DNA of 64,000 nt, taken from Azophilus sp965200465. Lineage in GTDB: Bacteria; Pseudomonadota; Gammaproteobacteria; Pseudomonadales; Azotimanducaceae. Both the position numbers and the translations under genes were made by a program. The stretch lies in assembly GCA_965200465.1 (NCBI GenBank), contig OZ241358.1:868001-932000 (forward strand), given 5' to 3'. The notes beneath the pieces were generated by a model. The model saw only the letters and a program-made list of their open reading frames with translations. It was not told the origin of the DNA and did not search any database. Below, in pieces: positions 1 through 8,102 of this stretch. How positions within the stretch are numbered: position 1 is the stretch's first letter; every line of letters begins with the position of its first letter.

Positions 1-1761
1 AATGTCCTTTTCCACCAATTCCGGGTTCGGCATCCTTTCGACGAAGTGGAAGCGTCGGCGCAGCGCCGTGTCCAGCAGCGCGATGCCTCGGTCCGCCGTG
101 TTCATGGTGCCCAGGATGTACAGGTTGGCTGGGACGCCGAACGATTTTTGGGAATAGGGAAGCGTCGCCTTGGCTTCGTCTTCATTGCCCAGCCGCTTGG
201 ACGGCTCGATCAGCGTGATGAGCTCCCCGAAAATCTTGGCGATGTTGCCGCGGTTGATCTCGTCAATGATTAGAACGTATTTGTTGTCCGGGTCTTTGCA
301 AGCCCGTTGGCAAATCCGCTTGAAGATGCCTTCGTGCAGTTTATAAGCAAGGTCTTTCCCTTCCAAGACTGGCCTGATGCCTTCGATGAAGTCCTCATAG
401 GCGTAGTTCTGATGGAAGGTGACGAACTCAACCCGCTCTTGCTCTCTGAGTTCCTCGAAGCGCCTTTTGACGGATTCTCGCACCTCCCTTTTAGCGAGAT
501 CCGATGGATTCTTGCCATCAACGATAGCAACGGCATGGGAGATTGTCTCCCAAGTCTTGCCGGTGCCGGGCGGCCCAAACAGGATGGTGTTCAGCGAGCC
601 CATTCTTACTTCGTTAGACAAATCTTCCTCCTTCCTTTCCGGTTCAGTCTTGCCATCGGGTTGTGGCGAGGGTTTGCTGCTTTGTAGCTTCTCAATCAAG
701 TCGAAGGAGACCTTGTAGGCATCAATGTTACGGATTTTTTGGTATGTACTCTCTCCTTTTTTGAATTCCCGGAAGGAATTATTTCCCAACGATCCGCTGA
801 AGCGCCCCGATTTCTTGTTTATCCAATAAACGGATATGCTCTCGTCACGGCTCCAGCCACCAGGGCCATAACCATTTCGTTCCACCACGCCGATGCCGCG
901 TCCCTCAGAGCCTCCGAAGCGAACAACAATGATGTCCCCCGGCTTCGGTTTCTTTATCACATTAGGGGAGCCTCGGTCTTCTGGAGGCCGGGTCTCATTC
1001 CCTAGTTCCCCTCCCGTGTAAACAACATGACTTTTTTTGAAGGTTTCCCAGTGGTCTTGCCCATCTACTTTGACGTCCGAATTGATGTGGAAGAAATTTG
1101 ACTCTCCGGTGATTAGAGGTTCTTTGCCCCCCTGCTCGCAAAGAAAAGTATTAATTTCATAAAGTTCACAGCTAGGGAATAGGTCTTTGATTGCCTTCAT
1201 CCGAGCATCGTATTCTTGGTAGTTCGTTACCTTCTCCTTGAACTTCGGCCCAGGCAAAACCTCGTTGGAACCGTCGGCAGGAAGGAAGTGGCACGGATTC
1301 ACAATGAAAAGCGTCTGCGTTAGTTTCGTCATTGCAACGCCAGATATATCCAAGGCGGCATTGAAGTCATTTTCTTGAACGGCCGGTGCCTCCTTTGCCG
1401 CCTGTCGGAATAGGCGCCAAAGCAAGTCAGGGTCTCCCTTTCCGTCTTTGTGGAACAACGTGTTCACTCCGAGCGAATATGGAATGTAAGGGGGGCTGTC
1501 GGGGCATTCTGATTCTTCGATATGGAACTTCTCGTGGACGCTTTGCAACTCGGACTTGAATGAGTCTTCGCTGCGCTTGCGGGCTAGGGTGTACAAGAAC
1601 GACAGCGGATCGATATTCTTATCGTCGTGTTGTAACAGGGGCAACTTGTCACTAGTCCATTCAACGGCCCTCGCCCTCTCAACCAAGTCCTCCTCGCCTT
1701 TTTCGGCGATCTTGGTGGAAAGCTCCCGCAGCCAAGGCACCCAGGAATAGTCAATCATCAT
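1..1761 (-). CDS. mcrB: McrB-like AAA+ restriction NTPase, C-terminus beyond window edge
   Basis: Open frame of 587 codons on the minus strand that runs off the left end of the window, so the C-terminus is missing. The ATPase core is clear: Walker A GPPGTGKT near residues 396-403, Walker B VLIIDEINRGN near 496-506, the McrB-type NTAD motif (MNTADRG) near 553-559, then an ALRRRF arginine-finger-like stretch. These motifs define the McrB GTPase branch, which powers a modification-dependent nuclease together with McrC; mcrC would lie off the left edge. The first 390 residues do not look like the E. coli McrB DNA-binding domain. A segment around residues 275-330 (PGDIIVVRFGG, GIGVVERNGYG) looks like a small beta domain that could read modified DNA; this is inference. 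Start is a double ATG at 1761/1758 with a weak ribosome site; a TAGAAT -10-like box lies at 1796-1801. The gene is clearly less GC-rich than its neighbours, suggesting transfer. Confidence 0.85.
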   Translation of the reverse strand, partial: MMIDYSWVPWLRELSTKIAEKGEEDLVERARAVEWTSDKLPLLQHDDKNIDPLSFLYTLARKRSEDSFKSELQSVHEKFHIEESECPDSPPYIPYSLGVNTLFHKDGKGDPDLLWRLFRQAAKEAPAVQENDFNAALDISGVAMTKLTQTLFIVNPCHFLPADGSNEVLPGPKFKEKVTNYQEYDARMKAIKDLFPSCELYEINTFLCEQGGKEPLITGESNFFHINSDVKVDGQDHWETFKKSHVVYTGGELGNETRPPEDRGSPNVIKKPKPGDIIVVRFGGSEGRGIGVVERNGYGPGGWSRDESISVYWINKKSGRFSGSLGNNSFREFKKGESTYQKIRNIDAYKVSFDLIEKLQSSKPSPQPDGKTEPERKEEDLSNEVRMGSLNTILFGPPGTGKTWETISHAVAIVDGKNPSDLAKREVRESVKRRFEELREQERVEFVTFHQNYAYEDFIEGIRPVLEGKDLAYKLHEGIFKRICQRACKDPDNKYVLIIDEINRGNIAKIFGELITLIEPSKRLGNEDEAKATLPYSQKSFGVPANLYILGTMNTADRGIALLDTALRRRFHFVERMPNPELVEKDI

Positions 1762-1831
1762 CAAATCTCACGAGCTGAACTCCCCCTGCTGAGGCATTCT
1801 AGCCCATCTCCGCTCTCATGCGGCTTTTTCA

Positions 1832-1930
1832 CCCCAATCCCCGGATAAGGATCGCCCGGTCCGCCGCCGGCGGCCCTTGGGAGCGCGGGCCTGTGGCCCG
1901 CAGGCGGACGGGGCGGCGGCGCCTGCCTAG
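1832..1930 (-). repeat. Partial copy of the 200-bp terminal-inverted-repeat element
   Basis: Begins with the terminal repeat CCCCAATCCCCG at 1832-1843 and continues with the GC-rich hairpin block (GGGAGCGCGGGC, GCCCGCAGGCGGACGGGG) seen at the right-hand end of the copy at 5316-5516, here in opposite orientation. The left-hand half of the element is absent. It fills most of the gap between the mcrB-like gene and the acyl-CoA synthetase; nothing else is visible in 1762-1987 apart from a possible mcrB -10 box. Confidence 0.7.
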
Positions 1931-1987
1931 GTGGGAAAGGCGGAGGTCCTCTGCGGACTTTGCAATGGCCATGTTGGATGCGCCGCA

Positions 1988-4042
1988 CTAGCCTGCGGAG
2001 CGGGCGCTGCTTAGCCGCAGCAAGGCATCCACCGCCATGCCGCCCTTGGGCCGCGCCAGATAGGGATTTACCTCAAGCTCCACTAGGCCATCGACGGCGG
2101 CGGCGCAACGGGCCAGCGCTTGCGCGGCCTGAACCAAGGCGTCAACGTCCGCCGCCGGCCGGCCGCGATGCCCCGCCAGCAACGGCCAAATCCTCAAGCG
2201 GCGCAAGGCGTTCAGAACGTCCACATCGCGCACCGGCAGGATGAGGCTCGCCGCATCGGCCAGAAGCTCCGTCCACAGGCCCCCGGCGCCAAGGGTCAGC
2301 ACCAGCCCGTGGGCTGGGTCGGCGACCACGCCGAGCAGCAGTTCGGCCACGGCGTCTTCGACTTGGGCTTCAACCAGCCAGCCTTCGGGCGCATCCATCG
2401 CCCAGGCCGCCGCCCGCACCGCCGCGGAGGTTGCAAGCCCAAGCCGCACGGCGCCCCGCTCCGTCTTGTGGGCATGGCCAAGACCCTTGAGGACGACGGG
2501 AAAGCCAATGGCGGCGGCGGCGGCGGCGGCCTCCTCCGGGTTCGCCGCTAGACGCGATGAGGGCACGGCCAAGCCTTGGGCCATCAGCAGCCGCTTGGCC
2601 TCCCCCTCGCCAACCTGCTCAATCGGCCCGGCCGCAGCCTGCGCCGGCCAAAGCGGCTCCGGCGGCGGGGATGACCAGTAGTCGGTGATGTCCGCCGCCG
2701 CTGCAATCGCCGCCAAGGCTTCGTCAAGGCCGCACAGCGGCGCGATGCCGGCGTCCATGAACTTGGCAGCGTAAGCCTCGGTCATCAGTTCCGGCATGGT
2801 GGCGACGACGGCGCCCAAGCCGCTCGTGCGGCGCACGGCTGCAATCCAAGCGTCAGCCGCCGGGCGCCAAGCGGCGGCGGCGCAGCGGTCGGTCCTCGGC
2901 GGGTCGAAAATCAGGCAGGCAAGATCGCAAGGCCCCCCCAACATGGCGGCGAACGTTGCGCTCATGGCCGCCGCGTCGCCCCAAATGTACGTTTGATAGT
3001 CCAACGGGTTGGCAAGATGCACCCTAGGGCCGAGAACGCCGCGCAGGGTTTCGGTCTGCGCCGGCGCCAAGGGCGGAAACTCCAGGCGGCGGCCAACGGC
3101 GGCGTCGGCCACCAAGGCGGCTTCTCCGCCGGAGCAGGACAGCGAGGCCAGACGCCGCCCCGGCAAAGGCCCTGCACAGTGCAGAAACTTCAGCGCCTCC
3201 ACAAACTGCAAAAGCCCCTGCACCTGGGCGATGCCCAACCGAACCAGCAAGGCGGCGGCACCGGCTTCGCTGCCGGCCAGAGAGGCGGTGTGGGAGCGCG
3301 TAAGGGACTGCGCCAGTTCCGACCGGCCGGCCTTGATGGCGACTATGGGTTTTTTGAGGATGCGCGAGCGGGCGGCCAACGCCTGCCATCCCTCCAAGTC
3401 CGTGAAGCCCTCAATGTGCATGCCCAGCGCGGTGACGCGCTCGTCGGCCAGCAGTTCCAAGCCGATTGCGGCTTGGCTGAGCTGGGCTTGGTTGCCCGCC
3501 GTGGCCAAGTAGGCGATGGGCAGGCTGCGGCGCTGCATGGACAGATTGACGGCGATGTTGGAGCTTTGCGCCAGAACGGCCACGCCCCGCTCCACCTGCG
3601 CACCTCCATGCTCATCCGGCCAAAGGGGCACTCCGTCCAAGTAATTGACGAAGCCGTAGCAGTTCGGCCCTAGGAACGGCATGTCCCCCGCCGCCCGCAG
3701 CAGGGCCTCCTGCAGTTCCCCACCGGCCTGCTCCTCTTGAGCGGTTTCGGCGAAGCCGGAGGCGAAGCAGACCGCGCCGCCGGCGTTCGCCTTCGCCAAG
3801 GCCGCCAGAATGTCCACCGCCCCGGCGCGGTTGACGGCGATGAAGCTGGCGTCCGGGCTGCCCGGCAGACCGTTGACGTCCCGATGGGCCGGCACTCCCC
3901 CCACTTGCGGCCGATGCGGATGCACCGGCCAAACCTCCCCGGCATAGCCGGCCCGCTGCAACTGCCCGATCACGTTGGCCGCCCACGCGCCGCCGAAGAC
4001 CGCCACCGAACGCGGCCTGAACAAGCGGGACAAATCAGCCAC
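1988..4042 (-). CDS. ADP-forming acetate/acyl-CoA ligase, fused alpha-beta type
   Basis: 684 residues with the architecture of ADP-forming acyl-CoA synthetases (NDP-forming acetyl-CoA synthetase family). The N-terminus is a CoA-binding Rossmann domain (LFRPRSVAVFGG, residues about 7-18), followed by succinyl-CoA-ligase-like domains and a C-terminal ATP-grasp domain with the family motif HKTERGAVRLGL near residue 525. The family interconverts an acyl-CoA, ADP and Pi with the free acid, CoA and ATP. There is no C-terminal acetyltransferase domain, so this is not a Pat-type protein acetylase. It lies 21 nt downstream of the acyl-CoA dehydrogenase on the same strand, so the two are probably co-transcribed and the ligase likely activates the acid that the dehydrogenase oxidises. 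Substrate cannot be read from sequence. Confidence 0.85.
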   Translation of the reverse strand: MADLSRLFRPRSVAVFGGAWAANVIGQLQRAGYAGEVWPVHPHRPQVGGVPAHRDVNGLPGSPDASFIAVNRAGAVDILAALAKANAGGAVCFASGFAETAQEEQAGGELQEALLRAAGDMPFLGPNCYGFVNYLDGVPLWPDEHGGAQVERGVAVLAQSSNIAVNLSMQRRSLPIAYLATAGNQAQLSQAAIGLELLADERVTALGMHIEGFTDLEGWQALAARSRILKKPIVAIKAGRSELAQSLTRSHTASLAGSEAGAAALLVRLGIAQVQGLLQFVEALKFLHCAGPLPGRRLASLSCSGGEAALVADAAVGRRLEFPPLAPAQTETLRGVLGPRVHLANPLDYQTYIWGDAAAMSATFAAMLGGPCDLACLIFDPPRTDRCAAAAWRPAADAWIAAVRRTSGLGAVVATMPELMTEAYAAKFMDAGIAPLCGLDEALAAIAAAADITDYWSSPPPEPLWPAQAAAGPIEQVGEGEAKRLLMAQGLAVPSSRLAANPEEAAAAAAAIGFPVVLKGLGHAHKTERGAVRLGLATSAAVRAAAWAMDAPEGWLVEAQVEDAVAELLLGVVADPAHGLVLTLGAGGLWTELLADAASLILPVRDVDVLNALRRLRIWPLLAGHRGRPAADVDALVQAAQALARCAAAVDGLVELEVNPYLARPKGGMAVDALLRLSSARSAG

Positions 4043-4063
4043 GGCAGCCGCTCCCGGTGGGCG

Positions 4064-5224
4064 TCACCCGCCCAACGGCCTTAGCAGTTCACGGCTGATG
4101 ATGTGCCGCTGGATCTCCGAGGTGCCGTCCCAGATGCGCTCCACCCGGGCATCCCGCCAAAAGCGGGCGAAGGGCAGGTCCGCCATCAGGCCCATGCCGC
4201 CGTGCAGTTGTACGCAGGCGTCGGTGACCCGGGCCAGCATCTCCGTGGCGTAGAGCTTGGCGCTGGCGATCTCCCGGTCGCACGGCAGGTTCCGGCTCAG
4301 CCGCCAAGCGGCGGCTAGGGTCAGCCAGTCGGCGGCGTCCAATTCGGTGGCCATGTCCGCCACCTGGAAGCTGACGCCCTGGAACTTGCCGATTTGCTGG
4401 CCGAATTGCCGCCTCTCCACGAGATGCGGCAGGGTCTCCTCCAGGGCGCGGCGGGCGCGGCCCACCGCCATGGCGGCCACCGAAAGGCGGGTGCCGGCCA
4501 GCCATTCGTTGGCGACCTCGAAGCCGCGGTGCGTCTCCCCCAAGATCTGGCCCTTGGGCAGGCGGCAGTCCTCAAAGCGCAGAATGCAGTTCTGGTAGCC
4601 GCGGTGGGAAACCGAGTCGTAGCCCGGCAGAATTTCAAAGCCGGCCGTGCCGCGGTCCACCAGAAAGCAGGTGATCTTCTTCTTGGGGCCGCGCTGGGTT
4701 TGCTCTTCGCCGCTGGCGACGAAGACGATCACGAAATCGGCGATGTCCGCGTGGCTGATGAAGTGCTTGGCGCCGTTGAGCACCCAGTCGTCGCCTTCCG
4801 GCCGCGCCGTGCATTGCATGCCGCGCACGTCGGAGCCGGCGCCCGGTTCGGTCATCGCCAGGGCGTCGAACTTCTCGCCGCGCACCGCCGGCAGCAGGTA
4901 GCGCTCCCTTTGCTCGCCAACGCAAGCCATCAGAATGCCGGAGGGCCGCCCAAAGAAGACCGTCAGGGCGTAGCAGCCGCGGCCGAGCTCGCGCTCCACT
5001 AAGGTGAAGTCCAAGGCGTTCAAGCCGGCGCCGCCCACTTCCGGCGGGAAGTTGCAGGCAAAGAAGCCAAGCTCCTTGCACTTGCGGGCGATCTCCCGGC
5101 CCAGTTCCGGCGGCGTCACCCCCGTGCGGTCGATTTCCGCTTCGTGGGGATGGATTTCGGCTTCAACAAAGCTGCGCACGGTCTCGACAATCAGCCGTTG
5201 CTCGTCGTTCAAGTCGAAATCCAC
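4064..5224 (-). CDS. Acyl-CoA dehydrogenase
   Basis: 386 residues from a GTG start at 5224, chosen because AAGGAG sits 7 nt upstream and the product then begins VDFDLNDEQ, typical for the family. The open frame continues upstream to 5350 into a repeat element, which is unlikely to be coding. Acyl-CoA dehydrogenases are FAD enzymes that desaturate acyl-CoA at C2-C3 and pass electrons to ETF. Visible signatures are TEPGAGSDV (FAD/substrate site) and the C-terminal WDGTSEIQR. In SCAD/MCAD-type enzymes the residue before GTS is the catalytic Glu; here it is Asp, so the base may be Asp or lie elsewhere. Together with the adjacent acyl-CoA ligase it forms a two-gene acid-degradation unit. Substrate unknown. 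Confidence 0.87.
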   Translation of the reverse strand: MDFDLNDEQRLIVETVRSFVEAEIHPHEAEIDRTGVTPPELGREIARKCKELGFFACNFPPEVGGAGLNALDFTLVERELGRGCYALTVFFGRPSGILMACVGEQRERYLLPAVRGEKFDALAMTEPGAGSDVRGMQCTARPEGDDWVLNGAKHFISHADIADFVIVFVASGEEQTQRGPKKKITCFLVDRGTAGFEILPGYDSVSHRGYQNCILRFEDCRLPKGQILGETHRGFEVANEWLAGTRLSVAAMAVGRARRALEETLPHLVERRQFGQQIGKFQGVSFQVADMATELDAADWLTLAAAWRLSRNLPCDREIASAKLYATEMLARVTDACVQLHGGMGLMADLPFARFWRDARVERIWDGTSEIQRHIISRELLRPLGG

Positions 5225-5315
5225 CGCCTTTCTCCTTGCGCACCCGCAATCCGGAATGCTACGGCCACGGGCAACGATAGGCAATCCCGCTTCAGAGTTA
5301 AGGGCGCAGGAATTA

Positions 5316-5516
5316 CCCCAATCCCCGCTTAAGGAATCGTTGCAGCGCACTGCAAGGCGCGCCGTGCAAGGGTTTTTCCGGCAATTGCCTAGTTGCGGGA
5401 CTTGCGAAGGCTTGCTGCTTGGGAGCGCGGGCGCCCCGTCCGCAGGCGGGTCTTAAGGCCCGCGTTCCCAAGGGCCGCCGACGGCGAGCTGGGCGAGCCT
5501 TGGTCGGGGATTGGGG
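5316..5516 (+). repeat. Full copy of a 201-bp MITE-like element
   Basis: Bounded by perfect 12-bp terminal inverted repeats, CCCCAATCCCCG at 5316-5327 and CGGGGATTGGGG at 5505-5516. Inside are a conserved left block (GCTTAAGGAATCGTTGCAGC) and a right block with a long internal hairpin (TTGGGAGCGCGGGC pairing with GCCCGCGTTCCCAA, 5419-5471). No protein is encoded. The same structure recurs at 25057-25256, with partial copies at 1832 and 34680. Size, inverted termini and lack of coding capacity fit a miniature inverted-repeat transposable element. I could not define a target-site duplication. It lies in the 405-bp divergent gap between the acyl-CoA dehydrogenase and the RND exporter; the rest of that gap shows only possible promoter boxes (TATCAT at 5573-5578). 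Confidence 0.8.
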
Positions 5517-5629
5517 CGTGGTCCTTGATGGAGCTTGCGCTCTAGGCTTGGGGGCGGCCAGCAGCGCTGGTTTATCATTGCGTCGATACTTGAACGCCCA
5601 AGGAGCGGCGCGGGCCGACAACTGGATTC

Positions 5630-8068
5630 GTGAAGATTCCCCAAGGATTGCAGCGCTTCGGCGGTGCCTTGCAGCGCGGCTACCTCGCCATGCTCGGCCA
5701 TCCGGGGCGCATGTTGGTGGGCCTTACCGGCGCCCTGCTGCTGGCTGCCGGGTTCGCCTCCCGCTTCAGCTTTGACGCCTCGGCGGACACGCTGGTGGTG
5801 GAGGACGACCCGGACCTGCAGCTGTACCGGGAGGTATCCGCCGTCTTTGGCGGCGATGACTTCCTGTTGGTCACCTTCACCCCCCATGCAGGGGAATTGC
5901 TGGCGTCCGCCAATCTGGACGCCCTTGGGCGGCTGCAACGGCGGCTGGGGGAAATAGAGGGCGTCACCTCGGTTTTCTCCGTGCTGGATGCGCCTCTGTT
6001 GAAGAGCCCGCCGGTTTCCTTGGACGAATTGGCCGAAGGGTTCCGCACCCTGCGCTCCGCGGACGTGGATCTGGCGCTGGCCGCCGAAGAACTGGCCAGC
6101 AGCCCGTTCTTTCGGGAACTGCTGATCTCGGCGGACGGCCGGACCGCGGCCCTGCGCGTTGACATTCTCCCCATGCCCATGCCGGAGCGGGCGGACACCG
6201 CGGAGCGGCGGCGGCAGGTGGCGGCGCGGGCGGCGCTCATCGAAGCGGTGCGCGGCCTGCGGACGGAGTTCTCGCCGCTGGGCGTTCTGCACCTTGGCGG
6301 AGTGCCCATGATCGCCTCGGACATGATCGCCTTCGTCAAGAGCGATTTGGCGGTGTTCGGCGGCCTCGTGCTCGTCCTGGTGATGGCGGTGCTGTGCGCC
6401 GCCTTCGGACAACTGCGCTGGGTGCTGCTGCCCTTGGGATGCGCGGCGGCCGGCATCCTCGCCACCTTGGGCGTCTTGGGCTTCCTGTTGATGCCGGCCA
6501 CGGTCATTTCGTCCAACTTCGTGGCGCTGATGGCCATCATGACCATCTCCCTCACCATCCACCTGATCGTGCGCTACCGGGAGCTTTTGCAGGCCCCGGA
6601 ACCCTTGGGCGCCAAAAAGCTGGTGGCCGCCACCATGACCAGCAAGTTCGCGCCCTGCCTCTACACCGCCCTCACCACCATGGCGGCGTTTGGCTCCCTA
6701 ACCGTCAGCAGCATCGTGCCGGTGGAGGATTTCGGCTGGATGATGTGCATCGGCCTGGTCTTGGGATTTTTGGTGACCTTCATCCTCTTCCCGGCGGTGC
6801 TGATGCTGTTGGATGGCGGCCGGCCGCGGCCCGGCCTGCGGGTGGAAACCGGCATGATCCAACGGCTGAGCGCCCTTTCCCAACGCCATCCGGGAAGGAT
6901 CGCCTGGGCGTCCTTGGCGGCGGCGGCGGCGGCGGCGGCGGGCATCGCGCAGTTGAGCGTCGATAACCGCTTCATCGACTACTTCAAGGACGACACCGAC
7001 ATCAACCGAGGCATGGTTTACATCGATCGGCACCTAGGTGGCACCGCGCCCTTCGACTTGGTGCTGAACTTCGAGCCTTGGCAAGCCTGGGACGACGCAC
7101 TCGCTGGGGACGACCTGTTTGCGGACGATCCTTTCGCCGAGGCGCCGGCGGCGGGCGGCGCGGCGTCCGACCCGTTCCCGGAGCGCTACTGGTTCACCCG
7201 GGACAAGCTGGACAGAATCGGCTTGGCCCATCGCCTGCTGGAGGCCCGCCCGGAGGTGGGCAAGGTGGTCTCGCTGGCCTCCCTGGACAAACTGGCGCGG
7301 CAGTTCAACGACGGCGAACCCTTGAACAACGTGCAGGTCGCCGCCGTGCTGGCGGCGCTGCCGCCGGACCTCCGCGACGAGGTCATTCGCCCCTACGCCT
7401 CCCCGGCCACCGGCCAAGCGCGGCTGTGGGCCAGGGTGATCGAAAGCGGCCCCTATTTCGACCGCGATCAGCTGGTGGCGGACATCAAGCAGGCCGTTGT
7501 GCGGGAGGCGGGCTTTGCGGACGGCGCCGTGGCCATCGCCGGCATGGTGGTGCTGTTCAACGGCATGGTGCGGAAGTTGGTGTCCTCCCAGGTCGATACC
7601 CTTGGGTACGTCCTGCTGGCCACCTTCCTCATGTTTCTGGTGCTGCTGCGCTCACCCCTGTTCGCCCTGCTGGGCATGGCGCCCAACATTCTCGCCGCCG
7701 CCGCGGTGCTGGCCGTGATGGGCTTCGCCGGCATCCCCCTAAACATGATGACCGCCGCCATCGCCGCCGTCTCCATCGGCATAGGCGTGGATTTCGCCAT
7801 CCACTACCTGCACCGCTACCGAAGGGAGCGCACCTTGGCGGAAGACCCCGGCGCCGCCGTCGCCCGCACCCACGGCAGCATCGGCCGCGCCCTCTTCCTA
7901 ACGGGCCTCACCATCATGGTGGGCTTCTCCGTGCTCTGCTTCTCCAACTTCGTGCCCACCATCATGTTCGGCCTGTTGGTCGCCTTGGCCATGGCGTTGG
8001 CGTTCCTGGCCAACCTAACGCTGCTGCCAAGCTTGTTGGTGCTGACGGACCGGCGGCGCAACGGCTAG
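5630..8068 (+). CDS. RND/MMPL-family membrane exporter
   Basis: 812 residues, starting at GTG 5630. It has the duplicated RND layout: a first transmembrane segment near residues 25-45, a periplasmic loop (SADTLVVEDDPDLQLYR onward), a membrane cluster near 215-390, a second large periplasmic loop, and a second membrane cluster near 655-800. The family (predicted RND superfamily exporters, MMPL/HpnN relatives) moves hydrophobic or lipid molecules out of the inner membrane using the proton gradient. The periplasmic loops are short compared with HAE-1 drug pumps and no membrane-fusion or outer-membrane partner is adjacent, which favours a lipid or hydrophobe exporter. Cargo unknown. It converges with uvrB across 34 nt. 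Confidence 0.85.
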   Translation: MKIPQGLQRFGGALQRGYLAMLGHPGRMLVGLTGALLLAAGFASRFSFDASADTLVVEDDPDLQLYREVSAVFGGDDFLLVTFTPHAGELLASANLDALGRLQRRLGEIEGVTSVFSVLDAPLLKSPPVSLDELAEGFRTLRSADVDLALAAEELASSPFFRELLISADGRTAALRVDILPMPMPERADTAERRRQVAARAALIEAVRGLRTEFSPLGVLHLGGVPMIASDMIAFVKSDLAVFGGLVLVLVMAVLCAAFGQLRWVLLPLGCAAAGILATLGVLGFLLMPATVISSNFVALMAIMTISLTIHLIVRYRELLQAPEPLGAKKLVAATMTSKFAPCLYTALTTMAAFGSLTVSSIVPVEDFGWMMCIGLVLGFLVTFILFPAVLMLLDGGRPRPGLRVETGMIQRLSALSQRHPGRIAWASLAAAAAAAAGIAQLSVDNRFIDYFKDDTDINRGMVYIDRHLGGTAPFDLVLNFEPWQAWDDALAGDDLFADDPFAEAPAAGGAASDPFPERYWFTRDKLDRIGLAHRLLEARPEVGKVVSLASLDKLARQFNDGEPLNNVQVAAVLAALPPDLRDEVIRPYASPATGQARLWARVIESGPYFDRDQLVADIKQAVVREAGFADGAVAIAGMVVLFNGMVRKLVSSQVDTLGYVLLATFLMFLVLLRSPLFALLGMAPNILAAAAVLAVMGFAGIPLNMMTAAIAAVSIGIGVDFAIHYLHRYRRERTLAEDPGAAVARTHGSIGRALFLTGLTIMVGFSVLCFSNFVPTIMFGLLVALAMALAFLANLTLLPSLLVLTDRRRNG

Positions 8069-8102
8069 CGCCGCCGCAGTTGGGCGCGGACTGCGCACGG
8101 GC

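Noticed and set aside
5225..5350. N-terminal extension of the acyl-CoA dehydrogenase
   Set aside because: Also reads into the repeat element; GTG 5224 has a strong ribosome site and the conserved N-terminus.
5453..6562. Long minus-strand frame (369 codons) opposite the RND exporter
   Set aside because: His/Gln/Arg-rich product with no family pattern; it is the antisense of a well-supported gene in high-GC DNA. Similar antisense frames at 16416-17555, 46767-48095 and 49439-50686 were rejected for the same reason.
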